From: Cellvibrionaceae bacterium
Lineage (GTDB): Bacteria > Pseudomonadota > Gammaproteobacteria > Pseudomonadales > Cellvibrionaceae
Length of the DNA stretch: 11,567 nucleotides
Assembly: GCA_030597965.1 (NCBI GenBank)
Contig: JAUVQU010000064.1
Span: 1-11,567, forward strand
Direction: 5' to 3'
Shown here in pieces: positions 5,444-11,567 of the stretch. Made by a program: the position numbers and the translations under genes. Below the pieces are notes generated by a model that saw only the letters and a list, made by a program, of their open reading frames with translations, ran no database searches and was not told where the DNA came from. Position 1 is the first letter of the stretch; every line of letters starts with the position of its first letter.

Positions 5444-6349
5444 TTAATGGATAAAGAAAAGGCTCGCACCAAACACCAGTGGGGTAATTACCGCTGCCAA
5501 GACATTCAGTGGCAGGTAGGCAAGTAGCCCCTTTACATCATCTTCATGCTCTCTCGCCCCTTTGTATGCTGCCACACCTGCAAGCATAGGTAGCAGTGCG
5601 GCACTGCTCCAGGCATTAAAGGTTTCTGATGAGATGCCGGTAATGATTGCCAGGGCAGCTGCGACAACAAAGCACCCATATACGGTTACGCTGTGTTTCC
5701 AGCCATAGGCGATTGGCAGGTGATGGCGGCCAGCTTCAGCGTCGGCTTTTATGTCCGGCAGTTGATTCAGTAGCAGTAAATTATTGGTTAGAAAAAATGG
5801 TACCAGTGAGGCGATAAGCGCCAGCCAGGAATATTCCCCCGTCAGTGCCAAGTGGGTACCTATAACCATCAAAGGTCCAAAGCTGAGCCCGGGAGCAATA
5901 AGACAAAGTACCGGGCTCCGATTAATCCATTGGGTGTAAGTGATGATAATGGCTACCCCAGCAATACCTATAGGTAACAGTGCTGCGCCGTGCAGGGAAA
6001 CAAAATACAGTCCGACCAGAACGGTGATGGCCAGTGTGGCCCAAGCCAGATAGAGCACGTTATTGTGCGCTTCGGGAGTTTCGACTAATGCACCACTGCC
6101 ACCACTGAACGGTGTGCGTTGGGTGTTGAAATCCAATCCGCTTTTGAAGTCGAGGTATTCATTAAAGGCGTTAGCGCTAATGTGAGCGGCAAGGGATCCC
6201 AACAGTACGAGTGCAGAAGCTAACCAGAAAACCTGTCCGGTCTCGGCATAACTGGTAGCTACCCCGATTAAAATACAGGCGGGTGTGAGTGCCAGAAAGG
6301 AGGGGCGTGAAGATTTAAACAGCGCCGCTACAGTATTTTTATTCATCAT
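5444..6349 (-). CDS. UbiA/MenA-family membrane prenyltransferase
   Basis: A 301-residue polytopic membrane protein with about nine hydrophobic segments. The two Asp-rich, Mg-diphosphate-binding motifs of the UbiA superfamily are present: NEYLDFKSGLD at residues 63-73 and DIKADAEAG at 199-207. They are followed by RxxLP, as in MenA-type enzymes. TPFSGGSGAL at 79-88 is a further MenA-like feature. The family transfers a prenyl chain from a prenyl diphosphate to an aromatic or other acceptor in the inner membrane. Because no men or ubi genes are nearby, the acceptor cannot be named. It starts 17 bp after the stop of the helicase gene with no obvious ribosome binding site, so co-transcription and perhaps translational coupling are likely. 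Two consecutive ATGs (MM) exist at the start. Confidence 0.85.
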   Translation of the reverse strand: MMNKNTVAALFKSSRPSFLALTPACILIGVATSYAETGQVFWLASALVLLGSLAAHISANAFNEYLDFKSGLDFNTQRTPFSGGSGALVETPEAHNNVLYLAWATLAITVLVGLYFVSLHGAALLPIGIAGVAIIITYTQWINRSPVLCLIAPGLSFGPLMVIGTHLALTGEYSWLALIASLVPFFLTNNLLLLNQLPDIKADAEAGRHHLPIAYGWKHSVTVYGCFVVAAALAIITGISSETFNAWSSAALLPMLAGVAAYKGAREHEDDVKGLLAYLPLNVLAAVITPLVFGASLFFIH

Positions 6350-6366
6350 TGTTTAAAAGTTCTAGC

Positions 6367-7797
6367 CTATGCGTCATCGTCTGGATTGTAAGCTTTTTTC
6401 TTAAAGGAAAAAGCACCTGATCCATCACCAAACTTACCTGTTTTTGGTGCTTCATCTTTCTGGCCCGTTGGCTTGCGACGCTTGCCAATGTTCTTGGTGT
6501 CGCGATGGCGCACTTTGGTCCTTTCTTTAGGCTTGGTTTTCTTTGACTTGTCGTCGTCACGTTTCTTGGTGCTGGCGGCTTTGCCTGACGATTTTAATTT
6601 TTTCGGGCCTTTGTATTTGGCTTCTATGCCTTTAAGAATTTCCTGTTCGAATTTAATGCCAGCTTCACGTTCTATCTTGGCCTTCATGTTCCAGTCTCTG
6701 GCCGCCACAAAGGTAATGGCCAGACCTGAGGCACCTGCTCGGGCTGTACGACCTGTACGGTGTACAAAATCTTCTACGCTGTAGGGCATGTCAAAGTTGA
6801 TGACGATATCAATACCTTTAACATCCAGTCCACGTGCGGCAACGTCGGTTGCAATAAGAACTTTCAACTTGCCGTTGCGCATACGCGCCATTTCTTCGTT
6901 GCGGCCGTCCTGGGTCATATCTCCGTGCAATACACCGCAGTGAATGTCTTTGTAGCGCAACCATCCGGCTAACTTACTGGTCTGGATTTTGGTGTTGGTG
7001 AACACGATGACTTTGCGGTAATTACCTTTCTCCAACAGGCGCAGCAGCAACAATGTTTTGTGGCGCTCGTCATCGGTGAGGATGATCTGTTGGACAATGC
7101 TTTCGTTCGCCTGCGTAGGAGAGGACAGGGCGATGGTTTCTGGTTCGTTGAGCAGCAGCGGAATGGCGTGCTGCAATTTGCGGCCGTCGAGTGTGGCCGA
7201 ATAGAGCAGGGTTTGACGCTCGGCGCGGCAGCTGTCGGCAATGATCATCACGTCTTCGGTGAAACCCATGTCCAGCATCCGGTCGGCTTCGTCGAGCACT
7301 AGGAATTCCAAGTCAGCGAAATCAATAGAGCCTTTTTCAAGGTGCTCTTTTAAGCGACCAGGCGTGGCAACAATGATTTCTGGATTCTTGCGGAAGAGCG
7401 AACGCTGGTATTTAAAGTCATCACCGCCGGTAATTGCATGAGCCAGTAGGCGGCTGAATTTGATGAGTTCTTTGGCGTGCTTTTCGATTTGACGTGCTAA
7501 CTCACGGGTAGGTGTGAGAATGACCGCGCGAACACCGTTCTTGGGGGTGTCATCGACCAGCATTTTTTGAATGATGGGGATTAAGAAAGCGGCGGTTTTA
7601 CCTGAGCCGGTTTCCGCGCTGACGAGGAGATCCTTGCCTTCTAAAGTGGCAGGTACGGCGGCACTTTGCACCTCGGTGGGTTCGTTGAAACCTTTCAGTT
7701 CGAGGGCTTTAGTCAGGCATTGGTGCAGTTCGAGTTCAGGAAACACAGGCGGCTCTTTTAGTGATGATAATAATGGCAATAATTCGATTGTGCGCAC
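6367..7797 (-). CDS. srmB: DEAD-box ATP-dependent RNA helicase, SrmB-like
   Basis: A 476-residue RNA helicase. RecA domain 1 contains the Q motif (GFNEPTEVQ), motif I (AETGSGKT), Ia (PTRELARQ), ATPGRL, the DEAD box and SAT. Domain 2 contains IVFTNTK, ATDVAARGLDV and HRTGRTARAG. A Lys/Arg-rich tail follows, with RHRDTKNIGKRRKP, the same text that ends E. coli SrmB, a 50S-subunit assembly helicase. This tail decides the call over RhlE or other DEAD proteins. About 30 residues extend past it. The frame opens at a GTG (7797) preceded by a modest GGTAAA; a later GTG at codon 18 is the main alternative, and the first 17 residues have no family match. First gene of a two-gene unit with the prenyltransferase, divergent from cnoX. 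A ribosome-assembly role is inferred from family. Confidence 0.9.
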   Translation of the reverse strand: MRTIELLPLLSSLKEPPVFPELELHQCLTKALELKGFNEPTEVQSAAVPATLEGKDLLVSAETGSGKTAAFLIPIIQKMLVDDTPKNGVRAVILTPTRELARQIEKHAKELIKFSRLLAHAITGGDDFKYQRSLFRKNPEIIVATPGRLKEHLEKGSIDFADLEFLVLDEADRMLDMGFTEDVMIIADSCRAERQTLLYSATLDGRKLQHAIPLLLNEPETIALSSPTQANESIVQQIILTDDERHKTLLLLRLLEKGNYRKVIVFTNTKIQTSKLAGWLRYKDIHCGVLHGDMTQDGRNEEMARMRNGKLKVLIATDVAARGLDVKGIDIVINFDMPYSVEDFVHRTGRTARAGASGLAITFVAARDWNMKAKIEREAGIKFEQEILKGIEAKYKGPKKLKSSGKAASTKKRDDDKSKKTKPKERTKVRHRDTKNIGKRRKPTGQKDEAPKTGKFGDGSGAFSFKKKAYNPDDDA

Positions 7798-7865
7798 TTT
7801 ACCAAAAAAATCGTTTTAAAGCCCCGTTTATCTATAGGACACCTATATTAGCGATTACCTTGAAG

Positions 7866-7874
7866 TGCTAGAAT
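7866..7874 (+). promoter_or_regulatory. Extended -10 promoter of cnoX
   Basis: TGC-TAGAAT is an extended -10 with five of six consensus bases, followed by the GC-rich TCGGCCGC. No good -35 is seen, which extended -10 promoters tolerate. The transcript would start near 7881, about 55 nt before the ATG. SD-like GGAA sits at 7925-7928. Confidence 0.55.
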
Positions 7875-7935
7875 TCGGCCGCATTAAAGTAGCCAATAAC
7901 CAAATATTTATTAGATCGTTGACTGGAATAGACCT

Positions 7936-8790
7936 ATGAACCCACATGTCATCAATGTGACCCAAGAAAACGCACAAAAGGTGTTGATTGAAGAGTCTTC
8001 AATACGCCCAGTTGTGGTCGACTTTTGGTCTGCCCAGAGTGAGCCGTCTATCGAGCTTTCTCCTGTTTTGGAGCAAATCGCTAGTGGATATAACGGTGCG
8101 TTCTTGCTGGCGAAGGTGAACGTCGATGAGTTGATGCCCATTGCTCAGCAGTTAGGTGTACGCAGTGTGCCGACGGTAATGATCATCAAAGAGGGTCAGC
8201 AGATTGATGGTTTTTCGGGTCCGCAGTCAGAAGCTGAAATCCGCACCATGCTGGATAAGCATTTACCGCCGGCTTGGCAGGCGAAAATTGAGCAGGCTAA
8301 TGAATTGATGGCCGCTGAGCAGTTTGATGAAGCGTTGCCCTTGTTACGTCAGGCGTATCAGGATTCCGACGAGCAGGCGTCTATTGGTGTTGGCTTAGCG
8401 CAGGTATTACTGCACCTGAACCGATGTGATGATGCCGAAGTAATTTTAGAAAAAGTTATGATGGTTGATCAGGATGCCGCCTACGAGCAGGCAATGGCGA
8501 TGTTGGAGTTGAAGCGTGAAGCGTCTAACTCTCCAGAATTACAAGCGCTCGAGGCCGAGTATGCCGCCAATCCTGAGGATTTGAATATTGCGATACAGTT
8601 GGCCGTTCAGTACAGCCAAACCGGTAAGAATCGTGAGGCGCTTGAACTGTTTTTGAGTGTTTTGCGTAAAGATTTGGGTTTTGATGAGGGCAATGCCAAA
8701 CGCCTGATGATGGACATCATTGCGAGCTTGGGCAAGGGTGACAGTCTCGCAACAGAGTTCCAGCGTAAACTATTTACTCTTTTGTACTGA
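7936..8790 (+). CDS. cnoX: Thioredoxin-like co-chaperone CnoX (YbbN)
   Basis: A 284-residue protein with an N-terminal thioredoxin fold (about 1-110) and a C-terminal TPR-like helical region (about 113-284), the CnoX/YbbN architecture. CnoX holds unfolding proteins and hands them to GroEL/ES. DGFSGPQSEAEIRTMLDKHLP at 91-111 matches the E. coli protein closely, and the cis-proline motif SVPT is at 77-80. The redox centre is lost: WSAQSEPS at 31-38 has Ser at both CxxC positions and at the place of E. coli Cys38, and Val63 replaces Cys63. The only cysteine is Cys164 in the TPR part. Thiol-based substrate capture as in E. coli is therefore not possible through the thioredoxin domain; a plain holdase/GroEL-cofactor role is likely. 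Divergent from the helicase gene. Confidence 0.9.
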   Translation: MNPHVINVTQENAQKVLIEESSIRPVVVDFWSAQSEPSIELSPVLEQIASGYNGAFLLAKVNVDELMPIAQQLGVRSVPTVMIIKEGQQIDGFSGPQSEAEIRTMLDKHLPPAWQAKIEQANELMAAEQFDEALPLLRQAYQDSDEQASIGVGLAQVLLHLNRCDDAEVILEKVMMVDQDAAYEQAMAMLELKREASNSPELQALEAEYAANPEDLNIAIQLAVQYSQTGKNREALELFLSVLRKDLGFDEGNAKRLMMDIIASLGKGDSLATEFQRKLFTLLY

Positions 8791-8848
8791 TCAGATCGTC
8801 CAATCGTACTGTTTTTGCTCAATATGGATACCAGAAAGCCATAGAAAC

Positions 8849-8857
8849 TGGCATAAT
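8849..8857 (+). promoter_or_regulatory. Extended -10 promoter of serC
   Basis: TGG-CATAAT (extended -10, five of six consensus) is followed by CCGCCCCC, a strongly GC-rich discriminator of the kind associated with stringent-response control; the regulation is inference. The -35 region (near 8829) is poor. Start near 8864. Confidence 0.55.
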
Positions 8858-8894
8858 CCGCCCCCTTAAAAATCACTGACTTATATTTTACTTA

Positions 8895-8912
8895 GCCAAC
8901 CCGTAGGTTGGC
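8895..8912 (+). promoter_or_regulatory. Hairpin just before the serC ribosome binding site
   Basis: GCCAACC-CGTA-GGTTGGC is a perfect 7-bp stem with a 4-nt loop, ending 8 nt before the first ATG and 3 nt before GAGAG (8916-8920). It could modulate translation or mRNA stability of serC. Confidence 0.5.
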
Positions 8913-8920
8913 GTCGAGAG

Positions 8921-10045
8921 ATGACTATGCAACCACAGGTTAAACCTCAGAATCCTAATTTTTCATCTGGCCCTTGCTCTAAGCGCCCTGGCTACGACGT
9001 GAACAATTTAGACTTATCAACTCTGGGTCGTTCACACAGAGCTGCCATTGGTAAAGCTGCGTTACAGCAGACCTGTGAGCAAACCGCTCAACTGCTTGGC
9101 TTGCCAGAAGGTTACCGGGTAGGTGTAGTGCCTGCATCGGATACAGGTGCGGTAGAGATGGCGCTTTGGTCTCTGTTGGGTGCGCGCGGTGTTGATGTGA
9201 TGCACTGGGAATCTTTCGGTTCTGGCTGGTACAGCGACATCACTAAGCAATTAAAACTGGAAGATGCTCGCTCTCTCAAAGGTGAGTACGGCCAGTTGCC
9301 AAACTTAGCCGATGTGAATTTTGATAACGATGTGGTCTTCACTTGGAACGGCACCACCTCTGGCGTGAAAGTACCCAATGGTGACTGGATTGCTGACGAC
9401 CGTGAAGGTCTGACCATCTGTGATGCAACCTCTGCGGTATTCGCCATGGAAATGCCATGGGAAAAACTCGACGTTGTGACCTTCTCTTGGCAGAAGGTGC
9501 TGGGCGGTGAAGGTGCTCACGGTATGTTGGTGTTAAGCCCGCGCGCGGTAGAGCGTTTGGAGAGCTACACTCCAGCATGGCCGCTGCCTAAGATTTTCCG
9601 CATGACCAAAGGCGGAAAGTTGATTGAGGGTATCTTCAAAGGTGCCACCATCAACACCCCATCTATGTTGTGTGTTGCCGATTATTTGGATGCCCTGAAC
9701 TGGATTGAATCAATTGGTGGTGTTGAAGCAGCGATTGCTAAGTCACAGGCTAACCTTGCCGTGGTCGAAGAGTTTGTAAGCGCGAACGACTGGATTAACT
9801 TCCTGGCCGAAGATGAAGCTCAACGTTCGAATACCAGTATTTGTTTGACGCTTGATGCGACAGCAGACCAGATAAAAGCACTGGTAAAATTGCTGGACAG
9901 TGAAGGCGTTGCCTACGACATCGGTGCTTACCGCGATGCACCGGACGGTTTACGTTTGTGGGGCGGCGCTACGGTTGAAGAAGCTGATCTTAAGGCGTTG
10001 ATGCCTTGGTTGGAGTGGGCTTATCAGCAGGTCACTGCAGCTTAA
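8921..10045 (+). CDS. serC: Phosphoserine aminotransferase
   Basis: A 374-residue PLP aminotransferase that converts 3-phosphohydroxypyruvate and glutamate to phosphoserine, step two of serine synthesis. It is the variant form common in Alphaproteobacteria (about 370-390 residues), not the E. coli type. FSSGPCSKRPGY is at 14-25, GRSHR at 36-40, PASDTGAVEMALW at 71-83, TWNGTTSG at 141-148, CDATSAVFAM at 167-176, and the Schiff-base lysine is Lys192 in SWQKVLGGEGAHG. The ATG at 8921 and a second in-frame ATG at 8927 compete; the latter has better spacing (6 nt) to GAGAG, giving 372 residues. It is followed 179 bp later by serA, the previous step of the pathway, which supports the role. It has its own promoter and a hairpin in the leader. 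Confidence 0.92.
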   Translation: MTMQPQVKPQNPNFSSGPCSKRPGYDVNNLDLSTLGRSHRAAIGKAALQQTCEQTAQLLGLPEGYRVGVVPASDTGAVEMALWSLLGARGVDVMHWESFGSGWYSDITKQLKLEDARSLKGEYGQLPNLADVNFDNDVVFTWNGTTSGVKVPNGDWIADDREGLTICDATSAVFAMEMPWEKLDVVTFSWQKVLGGEGAHGMLVLSPRAVERLESYTPAWPLPKIFRMTKGGKLIEGIFKGATINTPSMLCVADYLDALNWIESIGGVEAAIAKSQANLAVVEEFVSANDWINFLAEDEAQRSNTSICLTLDATADQIKALVKLLDSEGVAYDIGAYRDAPDGLRLWGGATVEEADLKALMPWLEWAYQQVTAA

Positions 10046-10056
10046 TTAATTGTCAT

Positions 10057-10187
10057 TCCCGCGATAAACGTAATTGTCCCTAAGCGTTTATGTGCTCTAC
10101 ATCCATGTGGGGCAAGACGGGACTAAAGCGTATACGCTTTGAACGCCAGTTTACTGGCGGCCCGAAGGGTGAGCGTAGCGAATAATC
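10057..10187. repeat. Palindrome-rich intergenic element between serC and serA
   Basis: It contains TCCCG (10057-10061) with CGGGA (10118-10122), ATAAACG (10064-10070) with CGTTTAT (10085-10091), the perfect 16-bp palindrome AAAGCGTATACGCTTT (10125-10140), CGCCAGT-TT-ACTGGCG (10144-10159), and CCCGAAGGG (10161-10169) leading into GTGAGCGTAGCGAATAATCC. The outer TGTCATTCCCGCG and GAGCGTAGCGAATAATCC strings resemble widespread gammaproteobacterial intergenic repeats (memory, not searched). It would be transcribed in any serC-serA read-through and might reduce serA expression from the serC promoter. Confidence 0.65.
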
Positions 10188-10224
10188 CAGAAAAGAATTT
10201 TAAAGACTAAAACTAGGAAGACCC

Positions 10225-11412
10225 ATGTTTAAAGTTAAGACATACAACGCTATATCCAGCAAAGGATTGGATCGTTTCGAACGTGACAGCTACGAAGTAG
10301 CCAGCGAAATCTCTACGCCTGATGCTTACATTCTGCGTAGCCACAAGCTGCACGACGAAGAAATTCCACCGACTTTATTAGCTGTTGCTCGTGCCGGTGC
10401 TGGTGTGAACAACGTGCCAATCGAAGCCTACACCAAAGCCGGTGTTGTGGCCTTTAATACGCCCGGCGCTAACGCCAATGCGGTGAAAGAATTGGTTATG
10501 GCGGGTTTGTTGTTGGGTTCTCGCGACATCACAGGCGGTATGAGCTATGTGCAAGGTCTGACTGAAATGACCGACGCTGGCGAAATGGGTAAGCTGCTTG
10601 AGAAAGAGAAAAAGCGTTTTGCCGGTAGCGAATTGTATGGCCGTACCTTGGGTGTTGTTGGTTTGGGTGCCATTGGTTCTATGGTTGCCGAAATGGCACT
10701 GGCCATGGGCATGAACGTGGTTGGTTTCGACCCCGCGCTGTCCGTTGAAGCGGCATGGCGTTTGCCGAGCGCGGTAGAGCGTATGGAAAACCTGCCGTCT
10801 CTGTTGAGCCGGTCGGATTTCATCACCATCCACGTTCCAGCGATTGCTCCAACGATTAACATGGTCAATGCCGAGGCGCTCAAATCTATTAAACCGGGCG
10901 CGATTTTGCTGAACTTCGCGCGTGAGTCAATTGTTAACGCCGAAGCCGTTGTTGAAAGCCTGGACCTGTGTGCTGACAACAGCAAAGGTTTAGCGATGTA
11001 CATCTGTGACTTCCCCGAGCCTATTCTGCTGAGCCGTTCTGATGTATTGGCTATGCCACACATTGGCGCCAGTACTGCGGAAGCGGAAGAGAACTGTGCG
11101 GTAATGGCAGCAGACCAGTTGAAGGATTACCTGGAAAACGGCAACATCAAAAACTCCGTTAACTTCCCTGCGATCAGAATGCCTCGTACCGAAGGTACTC
11201 GTCTGACTTTTGTTAACGAAAACGTTTCAGGTGTGTTGGGTAACGTACTGTCTGTATTTACCGAAAACGACATCAACGTGAAAGACATGGTGAACAAGTC
11301 CCGCGATGATGTGGCCTACAATATTCTTGACCTTGAGCTGACGCCAAGTGACGAAGTGATTGCAGCCATTGAATCGGTTGAGCATGTAATGCATGTACGT
11401 GTTCTGGGCTGA
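10225..11412 (+). CDS. serA: D-3-phosphoglycerate dehydrogenase
   Basis: A 395-residue NAD-dependent dehydrogenase that oxidises 3-phosphoglycerate to 3-phosphohydroxypyruvate, the first committed step to serine. The nucleotide-binding GVVGLGAIG is at 143-151, and the catalytic set fits the 2-hydroxyacid dehydrogenase family: Arg233 in NFARES, Glu265 in CDFPEP and His279 in MPHIGAST. Substrate-binding RAGAGVNNV is at 56-64. The C-terminal 70 residues (about 325-395) form an ACT domain, the usual site of serine feedback inhibition. Length is close to the short ACT-bearing type (E. coli 410). AGGAAG (10215-10220), 4 nt before the ATG, is a strong ribosome binding site. Paired with serC upstream in the reverse of pathway order; an intrinsic terminator follows. 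Confidence 0.95.
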   Translation: MFKVKTYNAISSKGLDRFERDSYEVASEISTPDAYILRSHKLHDEEIPPTLLAVARAGAGVNNVPIEAYTKAGVVAFNTPGANANAVKELVMAGLLLGSRDITGGMSYVQGLTEMTDAGEMGKLLEKEKKRFAGSELYGRTLGVVGLGAIGSMVAEMALAMGMNVVGFDPALSVEAAWRLPSAVERMENLPSLLSRSDFITIHVPAIAPTINMVNAEALKSIKPGAILLNFARESIVNAEAVVESLDLCADNSKGLAMYICDFPEPILLSRSDVLAMPHIGASTAEAEENCAVMAADQLKDYLENGNIKNSVNFPAIRMPRTEGTRLTFVNENVSGVLGNVLSVFTENDINVKDMVNKSRDDVAYNILDLELTPSDEVIAAIESVEHVMHVRVLG

Positions 11413-11455
11413 TTCACCTCTGGATAGTTCCCAAAGCCAAAAAGCTCTATATTAA

Positions 11456-11478
11456 AGGCCGCATTAGCGGTCTTTTTT
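11456..11478 (+). terminator. Intrinsic terminator of serA
   Basis: AGGCCGC-ATTA-GCGGTCT gives a 7-bp stem (one G-T pair) with a 4-nt loop, and its 3' arm runs into six T (11473-11478). It lies 43 bp after the serA stop. Confidence 0.85.
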
Positions 11479-11567
11479 GTGCCTGAAATTAGTGTTAGGT
11501 TTTTTATAGGGACTGTCTCAAGGTGAATTGCCACATTGTGGCAAGAGAGGACGCTCTGGAGTGCGTA
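11479..11567. other. Non-coding end of window with a 17-bp palindrome
   Basis: No gene is seen. TTGCCAC-ATT-GTGGCAA (11528-11544) is a perfect inverted repeat that could be an operator or leader hairpin of the next gene, or the edge of another repeat. The window ends before this can be judged. Confidence 0.4.

Noticed and set aside
7871..7882. GAATTCGGCCGC, looking like an EcoRI/NotI cloning linker
   Set aside because: It is part of a sensible promoter discriminator with continuous flanking sequence, and similar GC-rich strings follow other -10 boxes in the window.
8791..8820. Possible terminator after cnoX (CAGATCG..CGTACTG then five T)
   Set aside because: The stem has two internal mismatches and only five pairs; too weak to call.
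10378..11063. Long minus-strand frames opposite serA
   Set aside because: They lie fully inside serA and have low-complexity, His/Thr- or Ser-rich translations typical of antisense reading.

Overview
This looks like chromosome from a marine-type gammaproteobacterium with mid-range GC, possibly Cellvibrionales/Alteromonadales-like. The reasons are an EfpL (YeiP) with the gammaproteobacterial Arg33 loop, a SrmB-type DEAD-box helicase with the characteristic RHRDTKNIGKRRKP tail, a CnoX/YbbN co-chaperone, and a Vibrio/Shewanella-type PanP aspartate decarboxylase. The order-level placement is inference. Almost all of the window is ordinary coding sequence. The unusual material lies in the intergenic regions.

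Layout. Positions 1-2504: a membrane fatty-acid desaturase (+) converges on efpL (-), with a 67-bp element bearing 12-bp inverted ends between them. Next comes a REP-like palindrome and a TetR-family regulator (-). Positions 2505-4356: a divergent intergenic region with a TetR-type palindrome, a tandem 9-bp repeat and a promoter leads into panP (+), which makes beta-alanine for pantothenate/CoA. Positions 4357-4934: a 578-bp stretch without a conventional gene. It holds a promoter, a folded 5' leader, a 35-codon ORF with tandem Trp codons and a good ribosome binding site, a strong intrinsic terminator, two REP-like hairpins and another palindrome. It has the architecture of a transcription attenuator with no amino-acid biosynthesis gene behind it, and is the most interesting part of the window.

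Positions 4935-7797: a limonene-epoxide-hydrolase-fold protein (+) converges on a two-gene minus-strand unit, a srmB-like helicase followed 17 bp later by a UbiA/MenA-family prenyltransferase. Positions 7798-11567: divergent from the helicase, a cysteine-poor CnoX, then serC (the type common in Alphaproteobacteria) and serA, which are consecutive steps of serine biosynthesis. They are separated by a 179-bp spacer full of palindromes that resembles a mobile intergenic repeat. An intrinsic terminator follows serA, and the window ends in a short non-coding stretch with a 17-bp palindrome.

Two promoters (before cnoX and serC) are extended -10 elements, and four proposed -10 boxes (panP, leader, cnoX, serC) are followed by GC-rich discriminators. 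I see no tRNA, rRNA, CRISPR array, prophage or intact insertion sequence.
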